DNA from: Prochlorococcus sp. AG-409-K04
GTDB lineage: Bacteria; Cyanobacteriota; Cyanobacteriia; PCC-6307; Cyanobiaceae
Length of the DNA stretch: 64,000 bases
Direction: 5' to 3'
NCBI GenBank assembly: GCA_003215555.1
Contig: QCKE01000001.1
Location: forward strand, 1 to 64,000
The position numbers and the translations under genes are program-made. The notes below the pieces were generated by a model that was given only the letters and a program-made list of their open reading frames with translations, had not been told where the DNA came from and searched no databases. Shown here one piece after another: positions 10,481 through 20,540 of the stretch (positions are counted from its first letter, which is position 1; every line of letters begins with the position of its first letter).

Positions 10481-13024
10481 ATGTTCGAAAGGTTTACTGA
10501 AAAGGCCATCAAGGTGATCATGTTGGCCCAGGAAGAGGCAAGGCGCCTTGGGCACAATTTTGTTGGCACTGAACAAATCCTCTTGGGTTTAATCGGAGAG
10601 GGTACAGGAGTTGCAGCAAAGGTTCTAAAATCTATGGGAGTAAATCTTAAGGATTCAAGAGTAGAAGTTGAGAAAATAATCGGAAGAGGTTCTGGGTTTG
10701 TAGCTGTTGAAATTCCATTTACCCCTAGAGCTAAAAGAGTTTTAGAACTTTCATTAGAAGAAGCAAGACAGCTTGGCCACAACTATATAGGGACTGAACA
10801 TCTTTTACTTGGACTAATACGTGAAGGTGAGGGAGTGGCAGCTAGAGTTCTAGAAAATCTAGGGGTTGATTTAACTAAAGTAAGGACCCAAGTTATCAGG
10901 ATGCTTGGAGAGACTGCAGAAGTAACAGCCGGAGGAAGTGGTTCTGGAAAAAGTTCTGCAAAGACAGCAACTCTTGACGAATTTGGAACAAATTTAACCA
11001 AATTAGCTAGCGAATCTAAACTTGATCCAGTTGTTGGTAGATATGAAGAAATTGATCGAGTTATTCAAATATTAGGTCGAAGAACAAAAAACAATCCTGT
11101 TCTTATAGGCGAACCAGGTGTTGGAAAAACAGCTATTGCTGAAGGATTGGCTCAAAGAATTCAACAGGGAGATGTACCAGATATCCTTGAAGAAAAAAGA
11201 GTATTAACTCTTGATATAGGTTTACTTGTAGCTGGAACAAAATATAGAGGTGAATTTGAAGAAAGACTGAAGAAAATAATGGAAGAAATAAAATCCGCAG
11301 GCAACGTAATATTAGTAATTGATGAAGTTCATACTCTTATAGGAGCTGGCGCAGCCGAAGGAGCAATTGATGCAGCAAACATTCTCAAACCAGCATTAGC
11401 CAGAGGAGAACTTCAATGCATTGGAGCAACAACATTAGATGAATATAGAAAACATATTGAACGTGACGCAGCATTAGAAAGACGTTTTCAACCAGTAATG
11501 ATTGGTGAACCCTCGATAGAAGACACAATAGAAATACTAAAAGGACTCAGAGAAAGATATGAACAACATCATCGACTGAAAATTACAGATGCAGCCTTAC
11601 ATGCTGCTGCAAACCTTGGAGATAGATATATCTCTGACAGATTTCTACCTGATAAGGCAATAGATCTAATAGATGAAGCAGGAAGTAGAGTTAGATTATT
11701 AAACTCAAAACTTCCCCCAGAAGCAAAGCAAGTAGACAAGGAATTACGTAAAGTCCAAAAAGAGAAAGAAGAGGCAGTCAGAGAGCAAAACTTCAATGAT
11801 GCAGGTGAATTAAGAGAGAAGGAAGTAGAATTAAGGAATAAAATAAGATCAATTTTAGATAGTACAAAACAAGAAAAAACAATTAATTCTTCTGATACAA
11901 ATCCTGGCAAAACTGATCAAAATAATGAGCCAAGTTCTGTCCAAAATTCACCATTAGTAAATGAAGAAGATATTGCTCATATAGTTGCATCATGGACAGG
12001 TGTCCCTGTTCAAAAACTAACCGAAAGTGAATCAGTCAAACTACTTCATATGGAAGAGACACTTCATCAAAGGTTAATTGGTCAAGATGAGGCAGTTAAA
12101 TCAGTATCAAAAGCAATAAGAAGAGCACGTGTTGGTCTTAAGAATCCAAACAGACCAATTGCTAGCTTCATTTTTTCAGGACCAACAGGAGTAGGCAAAA
12201 CAGAATTGACAAAAGCTTTGGCCACCTATTTCTTTGGCAGCGAAGAAGCAATGATTCGTCTTGACATGTCCGAATTCATGGAGAGGCATACTGTAAGTAA
12301 ACTCATTGGCTCTCCTCCAGGTTATGTTGGATTTAACGAAGGTGGTCAATTAACCGAAGCAGTTAGAAGAAGGCCTTATACAGTTGTTTTGTTTGATGAA
12401 ATAGAGAAAGCTCATCCTGATGTATTCAATCTTCTTTTACAATTACTAGAAGAAGGTAGACTAACAGATTCTAAAGGTAGAACAGTAGATTTCAAGAATA
12501 CACTGATAATAATGACTTCCAATATAGGTTCTAAAGTAATCGAAAAAGGAGGGGGAGGATTAGGGTTCGAACTAAATGGAGAGAATACAGAAGATACTCA
12601 ATACAATAGAATAAAATCCTTAGTGAATGAAGAACTTAAACAATACTTTAGGCCGGAATTTTTAAATAGATTAGATGAAATAATAGTATTTAGGCAATTA
12701 ACCAGAGAAGAAGTCAAAGACATTGCTGAAATAATGTTAAAAGAAGTATTCTCTAGGATTAAAGACAAAGGTATTACTCTTTCAGTATCAGATGCTTTTA
12801 AAGAAAGATTAGTAGAAGAAGGATATAACCCATCATATGGAGCCAGACCACTTCGTAGGGCTGTAATGAGATTATTGGAAGATAGTCTAGCTGAAGAAGT
12901 TTTATCAGGAAGAATAAAAGATGGTGATAATGCTGAGGTTGATATAGATGAAGCAAAAAATGTTATAGTAAAACATATTGACAAGAACACAAATCAAGCT
13001 GAACTTGCCACAGCTAGTCTATAA
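10481..13024 (+). CDS. clpC: ATP-dependent Clp protease ATPase ClpC
   Basis: An AAA+ unfoldase that feeds substrates to ClpP-type peptidases in the cytoplasm. The 847 aa hold two N-terminal repeats (each with a [15 protein letters not shown]-like helix; the second reads [15 protein letters not shown]), D1 with Walker A GEPGVGKT at 210-217 and Walker B VIDEVH, a UVR/linker region around 420-450, and D2 with Walker A GPTGVGKT at 567-574. A stretch rich in N, S and Q at ~465-490 is low-complexity. The gene is preceded by ~150 nt without a gene, likely its promoter and leader. Confidence 0.96.
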   Translation: MFERFTEKAIKVIMLAQEEARRLGHNFVGTEQILLGLIGEGTGVAAKVLKSMGVNLKDSRVEVEKIIGRGSGFVAVEIPFTPRAKRVLELSLEEARQLGHNYIGTEHLLLGLIREGEGVAARVLENLGVDLTKVRTQVIRMLGETAEVTAGGSGSGKSSAKTATLDEFGTNLTKLASESKLDPVVGRYEEIDRVIQILGRRTKNNPVLIGEPGVGKTAIAEGLAQRIQQGDVPDILEEKRVLTLDIGLLVAGTKYRGEFEERLKKIMEEIKSAGNVILVIDEVHTLIGAGAAEGAIDAANILKPALARGELQCIGATTLDEYRKHIERDAALERRFQPVMIGEPSIEDTIEILKGLRERYEQHHRLKITDAALHAAANLGDRYISDRFLPDKAIDLIDEAGSRVRLLNSKLPPEAKQVDKELRKVQKEKEEAVREQNFNDAGELREKEVELRNKIRSILDSTKQEKTINSSDTNPGKTDQNNEPSSVQNSPLVNEEDIAHIVASWTGVPVQKLTESESVKLLHMEETLHQRLIGQDEAVKSVSKAIRRARVGLKNPNRPIASFIFSGPTGVGKTELTKALATYFFGSEEAMIRLDMSEFMERHTVSKLIGSPPGYVGFNEGGQLTEAVRRRPYTVVLFDEIEKAHPDVFNLLLQLLEEGRLTDSKGRTVDFKNTLIIMTSNIGSKVIEKGGGGLGFELNGENTEDTQYNRIKSLVNEELKQYFRPEFLNRLDEIIVFRQLTREEVKDIAEIMLKEVFSRIKDKGITLSVSDAFKERLVEEGYNPSYGARPLRRAVMRLLEDSLAEEVLSGRIKDGDNAEVDIDEAKNVIVKHIDKNTNQAELATASL

Positions 13025-13055
13025 ATAAAATACTTTTTAATTGCTTATATAAGAT

Positions 13056-14171
13056 ATGCAAAACAATAACTTTTTGCATAAGATATCCCCTCAAAGAGTA
13101 TATAGAGGTGAAAATTCCTGGTTAGAAGGAAAAGCAAACATTAAAAATTTTTATAGCAAACCATTATTGCTAGGAAGAAGTCAGGCAACCAAAAAAATTA
13201 GAGACTCTTTAGCACTTGATCTCATAGAAATGGGACTAAATGTTGTCAGTGCAGAACTAGATTTTGATTGTTGTGAAAGAGATATAAAAAAAATAATTTT
13301 AATTTCTAAAGATTCACACTGTGATGTAATTATTGCTGCTGGAGGGGGGAAAGTAATGGATGCAGGAAAAATAATTGCAGAATTATTAAACATTCCCTGC
13401 ATAACAATTCCTCTTAGTGCATCAACTTGTGCTGGATGGACAGCTTTAGCCAACATATATTCCCCAACCGGAGCATTTATTAAAGATTTAGATCTTAAAA
13501 GCTGTCCAGAATGTCTTATTTTTGACTATAGCCTTGTAAGGCAGGCACCTCAGAGAACACTTTCAAGTGGCATTGCTGATGCTTTAGCAAAATGGTATGA
13601 AGCATCCTTAACTTGTGGTAAATCAACGGATGGTCTTGTGCAGCAAGCTGTTCAAATGGCAAGAGTTCTTAGAGACCAATTGTTTATAGATAGCAATGAA
13701 GCATTAAAAAACCCCTTTAGTAATGCTTGGATCAAAGTCGCTGAAGGCTGTGCTCTTACAGCAGGTTTAATCGGGGGAATAGGTGGAGCAAAATGTAGAA
13801 CAGCTGCTGCTCATGCTGTGCACAATGGACTTACTCAACTAGATTTCAAAGAAAAAGCTCTGCATGGGGAATTGGTAGGATTTGGAATATTAGTTCAACT
13901 GTCAATTGAAGAAATTCTCTCTAAAAATAAATTAGCAATGCAAACAAAAATACAACTTTTTAGTTTTCTAAAAGATTTAAAAATCCCTACAAATTTACAT
14001 TCCCTTGGCCTTTCCTCAACATCAAATGATGTATTAAATAAAGCATGTATTTTTTCATGCAAAAACAATTCTGATATACATAATCTACCTTTCAATGTTA
14101 ACAACAAAATTTTAATGAAGGCGATAATAGAAACAAATAAATTAGAGGAAAAGAGATATTTAAATGCTTAA
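13056..14171 (+). CDS. Iron-containing alcohol dehydrogenase, GldA type
   Basis: A dehydroquinate synthase-fold polyol dehydrogenase of 371 aa. The nucleotide-binding loop is AAGGGKVMDAGK, and the TIPLSASTCAGWTALANIY segment is typical of glycerol dehydrogenases. Likely metal ligands are visible: the aspartate in SSGIADALAKW, a histidine in AAHAVHNGL and one in KALHGELVGFG. Glycerol is the family's best-known substrate, but in a photoautotroph the real substrate is uncertain. It starts 31 nt after clpC and is followed by a hydrolase 28 nt downstream. Confidence 0.85.
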   Translation: MQNNNFLHKISPQRVYRGENSWLEGKANIKNFYSKPLLLGRSQATKKIRDSLALDLIEMGLNVVSAELDFDCCERDIKKIILISKDSHCDVIIAAGGGKVMDAGKIIAELLNIPCITIPLSASTCAGWTALANIYSPTGAFIKDLDLKSCPECLIFDYSLVRQAPQRTLSSGIADALAKWYEASLTCGKSTDGLVQQAVQMARVLRDQLFIDSNEALKNPFSNAWIKVAEGCALTAGLIGGIGGAKCRTAAAHAVHNGLTQLDFKEKALHGELVGFGILVQLSIEEILSKNKLAMQTKIQLFSFLKDLKIPTNLHSLGLSSTSNDVLNKACIFSCKNNSDIHNLPFNVNNKILMKAIIETNKLEEKRYLNA

Positions 14172-14199
14172 AAACACATTATTTTAAACCATTTTTTTG

Positions 14200-15090
14200 A
14201 TGATTTACAGTACTAGTAACTCGAAAAAAGAATTAGAAAAAATCACAACTCAATTAACAGATCCTCTTGCTAAAAATTTAGCCGGGTCAGTACATTGGCT
14301 AAATTTAAATGGGATTTCAAAGACTTCTGAGGATTTATACCCTGTAGCAATAGTTGGGAAAGGTAAACCAATTTTACTTCTCCATGGATTTGATAGTTGC
14401 TTTCTAGAGTTCCGTAGATTAATTCCTTTTTTAAAACAAAATCATCAATTAATTATTCCTGATTTGTTTGGGTTTGGCTTCTGTCCTAGACCAAAAGAAG
14501 CTAACTATGGTATCACATCTATTATTCAACATCTTGTAAAACTTTTAGACGAGTTAAATGTAAAGGAAAACATTGGTATTATTGGAGCATCCATGGGAGG
14601 TGGTGTTGCAATGGAATTTTCCAGGCAAAATATTAATAATGTTGATAAGCTTTTGTTATTATCTCCAGCAGGACTTATAGACAAGCCTTCTCCTATTCCA
14701 TGGCCTCTAGATCAATTAGGTGTATGTTTCTTAAAACAAAAATTTGTAAGAGAAAGTCTCTGCAAAAATGCATTTTTTTCTTCCAAAAATGTAGGTCCAT
14801 CAGAAAAACAAATTGCTTCTATACACATTGATGTACCTGGCTGGGGAAGATCATTAGCAGCATTTGCCAGAGGAGGAGGAGTAGCAAATTGTGGTATTCC
14901 TTTGCCTAAAAGACCAATTGCTATTTTATGGGGAAGTAATGATAAAATCCTGAATAAAAGATCTAGAATTGAATGTCAGAAACGTATAGATTGCTTTCAT
15001 GAAGAAGTTGATAATTGTGGTCACCTTCCGCATATAGATAGGCCAGAATTAGTTGCAAATAGATGGAATAATTTTGATAAAATAATTTAA
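14200..15090 (+). CDS. Alpha/beta hydrolase
   Basis: A soluble alpha/beta hydrolase of 296 aa. The oxyanion region is LLLHGFDS, the nucleophile elbow is GASMGGG with the catalytic serine, and the terminal histidine lies in NCGHLPHIDRPE, followed by the ELVANRWNNF end. I chose the ATG at 14200; a TTG just upstream at 14197 would add one residue. Similar enzymes in picocyanobacteria are usually annotated only as hydrolases, and the substrate is unknown. It ends ~140 nt before the tail of cdsA. Confidence 0.85.
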   Translation: MIYSTSNSKKELEKITTQLTDPLAKNLAGSVHWLNLNGISKTSEDLYPVAIVGKGKPILLLHGFDSCFLEFRRLIPFLKQNHQLIIPDLFGFGFCPRPKEANYGITSIIQHLVKLLDELNVKENIGIIGASMGGGVAMEFSRQNINNVDKLLLLSPAGLIDKPSPIPWPLDQLGVCFLKQKFVRESLCKNAFFSSKNVGPSEKQIASIHIDVPGWGRSLAAFARGGGVANCGIPLPKRPIAILWGSNDKILNKRSRIECQKRIDCFHEEVDNCGHLPHIDRPELVANRWNNFDKII

Positions 15091-15183
15091 TCAAAGCTAT
15101 AAATAATTCATAAATAACTATTCTTTGCATTGATTTTATAGGATTTTATGATATTTAGACCACTAATTGTTTTTATTAACTTG

Positions 15184-15227
15184 TTTTCAATCTGTTCAAA
15201 TAAAGAAAATCAAAGAAAGATTGAAAA
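15184..15227. terminator. Inverted repeat between convergent genes, weak terminator candidate
   Basis: In the gap between the hydrolase stop (15090) and the cdsA stop (15230), TTTTCAATCT at 15184-15193 is matched by its exact reverse complement at 15218-15227. The stem is 10 bp but AT-rich and the spacer is 24 nt, so a stable hairpin is doubtful. Its position between two converging genes is the main reason to list it. Confidence 0.25.
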
Positions 15228-15229
15228 AC

Positions 15230-16120
15230 TTAAAAATTCAATATAGGTAAAATTAATTTAATACCAAAATAAATTATAGAAGGAGTAAATAAGTAACTAT
15301 CTATCCTATCTAAAATACCTCCATGGCCAGGGAGGGCATTCCCAGAATCTTTCAATCCAGCATCTCTTTTCATCATTGACTCAATCAAATCACCTACTAT
15401 TGAAAGGAAGCCAACTAAAAATCCAAAGAAACACAAAAAGCTTGTTTCTAAGAAATTACATTGTAAAAATAACCCTGACAAAAAACCAATCATTGAAGAA
15501 CAGAAAACACCTGCAACAGCCCCTTCGATAGTTTTGGAAGGAGAGATTGGAGATAAGCAATGTTTTCCAAAAATTTTCCCAAAATAATATGAACCAATGT
15601 CAGAAGCAACTATCATTAAACAGGCTATTAGGGTAATAATCATTCCTGTAGTAAAAAAAATAGTCGAATGAAATGGAAAATTATTAAACAATTGGGCCAA
15701 ATTTATATCATTAAGGTTACGCAACCTAATCCAATAACTTGGAAGATATCCTAAATAAAATAATCCTAAAATCGAAGCAGCTATATCAGAAATTGAACCA
15801 GTTACAGGTTGTAAAAGTAGCCATCCACAAATTGCTACACCAGCAATAGGCAAGACAGCATTGGAGAGCTCACCAGAGGAACCTCCCTGAGTATCCAAAA
15901 AAGTTGCAATTAATAAAATTTGACATGCCAAAAGAGTAGTTTTACTAGCTGGTCTAATGCCGGCAAACTCTGTCATTCTAAAGTATTCAATAAGAGCAAA
16001 ATGAACTATTAAGCCTATTGACAATGCAAATATTACCCCACCTATACCAACAACTAAAAGTCCAAATAGTCCTGCAATTAAGCCACTAATTATTCTTTTA
16101 CTATAAAAAAATGAGGGCAT
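15230..16120 (-). CDS. cdsA: Phosphatidate cytidylyltransferase
   Basis: CDP-diacylglycerol synthase, an integral membrane enzyme that starts the phospholipid branch. The signature is in the C-terminal half: SDIGSYYFGKIFGKH, SPSKTIEGAVAG, and then the metal-binding GDLIESMMKRDAGLKDSG and PGHGGILDRIDS. Several hydrophobic segments precede it. The ATG at 16118-16120 overlaps the decarboxylase stop (TGATG), so the two are translationally coupled. A TTG at 16123 is an alternative start. Confidence 0.93.
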   Translation of the reverse strand: MPSFFYSKRIISGLIAGLFGLLVVGIGGVIFALSIGLIVHFALIEYFRMTEFAGIRPASKTTLLACQILLIATFLDTQGGSSGELSNAVLPIAGVAICGWLLLQPVTGSISDIAASILGLFYLGYLPSYWIRLRNLNDINLAQLFNNFPFHSTIFFTTGMIITLIACLMIVASDIGSYYFGKIFGKHCLSPISPSKTIEGAVAGVFCSSMIGFLSGLFLQCNFLETSFLCFFGFLVGFLSIVGDLIESMMKRDAGLKDSGNALPGHGGILDRIDSYLFTPSIIYFGIKLILPILNF

Positions 16121-17517
16121 CAAGCAACCACCTTTATTTCTGTTGGAATTTGATCAGACCAAAAGTTTTGCTGTTCCATCATCCAATCTACTCGCCTTTT
16201 ATCTAATTTTTCACCAGGTAAAATTATTGGAATACCTGGTGGATAAGGGGAAATTAAATCTGAAGAAATTTTTCCAACCGATTCTTGCAAAGGAATAATT
16301 TTAGATTTGGATCTAAAGGCAGAAAAACATGACTTTTCAGGGGTGGAGACAAAAGGAAAAGGAGGTTTCTTAAAAGGAGGATTAAAATTAATGGAAATAT
16401 CCGAAGATAAAAGTTGTGACCATCTTCTTTTTAGAGTTCTCACTAAACCTCTATGCCTAGAGAAACCTAAGCAAAAAGTAATAGTGCCGGGTTCGGGCAA
16501 CTCTGCAATTATTCCTTTATCTATAAACCATTTATCAGCATCTAATCCACATATTCCAAAAGAAGAAGTATGCAAAACAAGTCGCAAAGGATCTTGATTT
16601 TCTAAAATTGGCAAACCCGCTGCAATTAAACTAGAGGACAACTGCTTTGAATCATTTAAAAGTTCTTTTAATTTCTTTTTACCCAAAGGAGAATGCAATT
16701 CGTTAACAGCTGCTTCACATGAAGCCATCAATAAGGCACTTGGACTAGTTGTTTGCAAAAGAACGATACTTCTTTCTAATATTTCCGGATCAATCAAATT
16801 ACCTTGCCACCAAAGAACTGCAGTCTGAACAAGGCCTAAAGAAGACTTGTGCAATGAATGAACAACAAGATCAGCTCCTGCATGTAAGGCAGACTTAGGT
16901 AAAGCATCTCCTATACATGTAGCAAAATGAGCACCATGTGCTTCATCAACCAAAACCGGCCATCCTTTTTTGTGAATTAGATCAATAAGAGGTTTTAAAT
17001 CACTGGAATAACCTTGATAAGTAGGATTTGAAAGTACAACAGCGGAAATTTCCACTTTCTCTACTTCAAGTCTTTCTAAAACAGTTTTAAACCAATCAAA
17101 GTCAGGTGGCAGGTAATGGCCACGATCAATTAAAAAAGGAAGGTCAAATAGGACCGGATTAATATCTCCAAGGATGCATGCTTGAATAACACTGCGATGA
17201 ATATTTCTAGGCATTAAGACAGATTCTTTTGGTCTCGCTATTGCAAGGATAGAAGCTTGAAGAAGCCCAGTAGCACCATTTACTCCATACCAACCCTTTT
17301 TCGCTCCAACCGTCAAGGCCGATTCTTCTTGACTTTTTGCAACAGCACCATCAAGAAATGTTGGACCTCCAATGTCTGGCAATTCGGGTAAATCCCACAA
17401 ACCTGGTTTTCTTTTAAGCAAAGCCTTGATTTCCATTGGCAAGGCATTTCCTCTACCATGTGCAGGTAAAAATAGGGTATTACCACGATGATGAGTAAGT
17501 AAATTAGATAGACTCAT
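16120..17517 (-). CDS. Orn/Lys/Arg decarboxylase family, short class
   Basis: A PLP fold-type I amino acid decarboxylase of 465 aa, much shorter than the ~700-aa enterobacterial enzymes and similar to the Gram-positive SpeA-like class. The PLP lysine is K224 in HSLHKSSLG, and the aspartate/histidine cradle DEAHGAH starts at D191. The N-terminal LPAHGRGNALP is the family opening. The likely product is a polyamine precursor (agmatine, cadaverine or putrescine); the substrate cannot be decided from the sequence. It overlaps cdsA by 1 nt, and diverges from the ABC1 kinase gene with 38 nt between starts. Confidence 0.87.
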   Translation of the reverse strand: MSLSNLLTHHRGNTLFLPAHGRGNALPMEIKALLKRKPGLWDLPELPDIGGPTFLDGAVAKSQEESALTVGAKKGWYGVNGATGLLQASILAIARPKESVLMPRNIHRSVIQACILGDINPVLFDLPFLIDRGHYLPPDFDWFKTVLERLEVEKVEISAVVLSNPTYQGYSSDLKPLIDLIHKKGWPVLVDEAHGAHFATCIGDALPKSALHAGADLVVHSLHKSSLGLVQTAVLWWQGNLIDPEILERSIVLLQTTSPSALLMASCEAAVNELHSPLGKKKLKELLNDSKQLSSSLIAAGLPILENQDPLRLVLHTSSFGICGLDADKWFIDKGIIAELPEPGTITFCLGFSRHRGLVRTLKRRWSQLLSSDISINFNPPFKKPPFPFVSTPEKSCFSAFRSKSKIIPLQESVGKISSDLISPYPPGIPIILPGEKLDKRRVDWMMEQQNFWSDQIPTEIKVVA

Positions 17518-17555
17518 GAAATTGACTTCATGCTTGCAAATTTAATCGTTTTATT

Positions 17556-19256
17556 TTGATTTTTGATCCTGTGAACAAGTCCCATAAGAATACTAAGAAT
17601 AATTCAACTATCAGGTACGACTACCATCGTGATTTTTTCTGGCTTTTGTTGAGGCCATGGTTAGCATTGCCTAGAGTAATCAACATAATTTTTACATTTT
17701 TAGTATTTACACTAAGGTTCTCACTTCAAGCAAATAGTAAAGATAAGTTAATTCAAAAGAGTCTAGCGAATTACTTATTAAATACAATAACTAATTTAGG
17801 TCCATGTTTTATAAAGCTAGGACAAGCATTATCTACCAGACCAGATTTAGTAAAGCAAGAATGGCTAGATGAACTTACAAAGCTACAGGATAGTCTTCCG
17901 GTTTTCAGCCACAAAATTGCTCTAAAGATATTTGAAGATGAAATAGGAAAACCTGCATCTGAAATATTTAAAACTTTCCCATCTAAACCAATAGCATCAG
18001 CAAGTCTAGGCCAAGTATATAAAGCAAATCTTCATTCAAATTATTGGGTTGCAGTTAAAATCCAAAGACCAGGCTTAATTCATATTATTAGAAGGGATTT
18101 AGTAATAATTAGAATATTAGCAGTAATTGCAGGTCCAATTCTCCCTTTAAATTTAGGTTTTGGATTAGACGAAATAGTAGATGAATTTGGTATTAGCTTA
18201 TTTAAAGAAATAGATTATGAATTAGAAGCTGAAAATGCAGAAAAATTTTCAAATCTTTTTAAAAATGACAAATCCATCACCGTCCCTAAAGTTGAAAAAT
18301 TAATTTCATCAAGAAAAGTAATTACCACAAGTTGGGTAGAAGGAGTAAAGATTAAAGATAGAGATATTTTAATTAAAAATAACCTTGATCCCACTGCAAT
18401 AATTAGAACAGCAGTGATAAGTGGAATACAACAATTATTAGAGTTTGGATATTTTCATGCTGATCCTCATCCAGGTAACTTATTTGCTTTAAATGGCAAA
18501 ACTGGTGACAGAGGACATTTGGGTTATGTGGATTTTGGGATGATGGATTCAATAAGTGAAAATGATCGAATAACACTAACAGGAGCTATTGTTCATTTAG
18601 TAAATAAAGACTATTTATTACTTGCCAAAGACTTTCAAAAACTAGGCTTTTTATCAACCAAACAAAATCTCGATCAAATAGCTCCTGTTCTTCAGGAAGT
18701 TCTTGGTGGAGTCATTGAAAAAGATGTAAATTCCCTGAATTTAAAAACAGTTACTGATAAATTCTCTGATTTAATGTTTGATTACCCCTTTAGAGTGCCA
18801 GCCCGTTTTGCATTGATCATTAGAGCAGTGGTAAGCCAAGAAGGTCTTGCCTTAAAACTTGACTCTTCTTTTAAAATAATAAGATTTGCATACCCTTATG
18901 TGGCCAAGAGATTGCTAACAGAAGAAAACGAAGAACTTTTAGAAATACTTATGGATATAATTTTTGACGAGAAAAACTCAATTCGAATAAATAGATTAGA
19001 AGGACTCCTCGAAGTAATTTCTGACACCTCAAGTATTCCAGGCAAAGATTTATTACCAGTAGCTGGGAACGGTCTAAAACTTCTTATTAGCAGTAAAGGT
19101 TCGGAAATAAGAAAAAAGTTATTGCTTTCATTAATTAAAGATGATGAGTTCAATGCAACTGAAATCAAAGAGCTTTTCAAGCTCTTAACAAGAAAATTTA
19201 ATCCACTAGAATTAAGTAATCAGATATTAAAAAAAATAAATCCAATTATAGCCTAA
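17556..19256 (+). CDS. ABC1/ADCK family atypical kinase
   Basis: An UbiB-like kinase of 566 aa, a family linked to quinone synthesis and to thylakoid lipid or tocopherol metabolism. The alanine-rich loop PIASASLGQVYKA, the lysine in VAVKIQRPG, the HADPHPGN loop and the DFGMMD metal site are all intact. N-terminal residues ~25-50 are hydrophobic. The start is TTG at 17556; a GTG at 17571 is an alternative. Cyanobacteria carry several paralogues, and this one cannot be matched to a specific role. Confidence 0.88.
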   Translation: MIFDPVNKSHKNTKNNSTIRYDYHRDFFWLLLRPWLALPRVINIIFTFLVFTLRFSLQANSKDKLIQKSLANYLLNTITNLGPCFIKLGQALSTRPDLVKQEWLDELTKLQDSLPVFSHKIALKIFEDEIGKPASEIFKTFPSKPIASASLGQVYKANLHSNYWVAVKIQRPGLIHIIRRDLVIIRILAVIAGPILPLNLGFGLDEIVDEFGISLFKEIDYELEAENAEKFSNLFKNDKSITVPKVEKLISSRKVITTSWVEGVKIKDRDILIKNNLDPTAIIRTAVISGIQQLLEFGYFHADPHPGNLFALNGKTGDRGHLGYVDFGMMDSISENDRITLTGAIVHLVNKDYLLLAKDFQKLGFLSTKQNLDQIAPVLQEVLGGVIEKDVNSLNLKTVTDKFSDLMFDYPFRVPARFALIIRAVVSQEGLALKLDSSFKIIRFAYPYVAKRLLTEENEELLEILMDIIFDEKNSIRINRLEGLLEVISDTSSIPGKDLLPVAGNGLKLLISSKGSEIRKKLLLSLIKDDEFNATEIKELFKLLTRKFNPLELSNQILKKINPIIA

Positions 19257-19297
19257 AGTAAATTAAATCACTAAACAAAATAATTAATGAGAATAAA

Positions 19298-20008
19298 ATG
19301 AAAGAAAGAGTACAGAAAATTATTTCAAACACAGGGTTCTGCTCACGAAGAAAAGCAGAAATATTAATTCAACAAAATAGGGTTTATGTAAACAATAAAA
19401 TAATTTATTTAGGTGAAAAAGCAGATGCCAATATAGATAGAATAAGAGTTGATAATTACATTATTCCTAACAAAACAAAAACTAAAGTACTTCTCCTAAA
19501 TAAGCCTCCAGGAATAATATCAAGCTGTAACGATGAGCAAAGAAGAAAGACAGTTTTACATTTAATACCAGTCAATTTAAGAAAAGGTATGCATCCTATT
19601 GGAAGACTAGATATGTATAGTCGCGGTGCCTTGATACTTACAAATAATGGGTATCTGACTTTTCATTTAACACATCCAAAATACGAACATTCTAAAACAT
19701 ATCAAGTCTTACTCTCAGGTAATATGACTCAAGGTTCTATAGAGGAATGGAGAAAAGGAATCATCTTAGAAAATAAGAAGACAAAACAAGCTATGGTGAC
19801 TATCTTAAAAAGGTTTGAAAGAAAATTACTTTTGGAAATAGTTATAACTGAAGGTAGAAATCGGCAAATAAGAAAAATAGCAGAAAAATTTAATTGTAGA
19901 GTTTTAGATCTTAAAAGAGTAAAGATAGCAAATATAAACATAGGTGATCTCAAAGAAGGAGATTGGAGAGAATTGGATAAAAAAGAATGGGAGCCCTTCT
20001 TAAATTAA
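19298..20008 (+). CDS. rRNA pseudouridine synthase, RsuA/RluB family
   Basis: A pseudouridine synthase of 236 aa. An S4 RNA-binding domain (residues ~1-60, NTGFCSRRKAEILIQQNRV) precedes the catalytic domain, with the active-site aspartate in PIGRLDMYSRGALILTNNG (consensus GRLDxxTxGLLL) and the C-terminal EGRNRQIRKIAEKF motif that marks RluB/RsuA enzymes. The substrate is probably a helix in 16S or 23S rRNA. The RodZ-like gene follows after 10 nt and has its AAGGA ribosome-binding site just after this stop. Confidence 0.9.
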   Translation: MKERVQKIISNTGFCSRRKAEILIQQNRVYVNNKIIYLGEKADANIDRIRVDNYIIPNKTKTKVLLLNKPPGIISSCNDEQRRKTVLHLIPVNLRKGMHPIGRLDMYSRGALILTNNGYLTFHLTHPKYEHSKTYQVLLSGNMTQGSIEEWRKGIILENKKTKQAMVTILKRFERKLLLEIVITEGRNRQIRKIAEKFNCRVLDLKRVKIANINIGDLKEGDWRELDKKEWEPFLN

Positions 20009-20018
20009 AGGAATAAAT

Positions 20019-20540
20019 ATGGGAAGAAAATTTACTTCAAAAGAAAAAAGAAATTCAAGATTATTAAATATGCAAAACCTTGTTGGCATGAAATCATGTA
20101 TAGAAACTGCTCAATTTCTAAAGGAAGAAAGAAAAAGAAAAAAAATTTCAATTGCAGAATTATCAAATAATACAAAAATATCGGTTTCAGTGATTGAAGC
20201 GCTTGAAAATGCATGGATAAGTCAATTCCCAGAAAAGGCATATCTACCAACAATGCTTAGAATACTTGAAGTAGAACTAGGACTTGAAATTAATAGTCTT
20301 AATAAGCTTATTCCAATTACAAGTAATTTAAAGAGAAGGAAAAAGCAATCATTATTTCAATTTGGAAATATAATATCTTCTAGATTATTTTCTACACTTA
20401 GTTATACAATCTTTATGCTTACAAGTATACTTTTATTAAACAAATACCATTTAATGCTTTTAGAGTCTCATGTGAAAACGGTCAATCCAGTAAACATTAA
20501 AAATGTTAATGAAAATAATATAGATAATGTAATTCAATAA
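20019..20540 (+). CDS. RodZ-like protein: HTH domain with one membrane helix
   Basis: A protein of 173 aa. Residues ~30-95 form an Xre/HTH_25 domain (LKEERKRKKISIAELSNN, then ISVSVIEALENAW) of the type in the cell-shape protein RodZ, and residues ~125-150 are a hydrophobic segment (TIFMLTSILLLNKY). The long C-terminal RodZ extension is missing. AAGGA at 20008-20012 lies 6 nt before the ATG. Start context and the 10-nt gap to the pseudouridine synthase gene suggest one operon. It meets malQ tail to tail with no gap. Confidence 0.78.
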   Translation: MGRKFTSKEKRNSRLLNMQNLVGMKSCIETAQFLKEERKRKKISIAELSNNTKISVSVIEALENAWISQFPEKAYLPTMLRILEVELGLEINSLNKLIPITSNLKRRKKQSLFQFGNIISSRLFSTLSYTIFMLTSILLLNKYHLMLLESHVKTVNPVNIKNVNENNIDNVIQ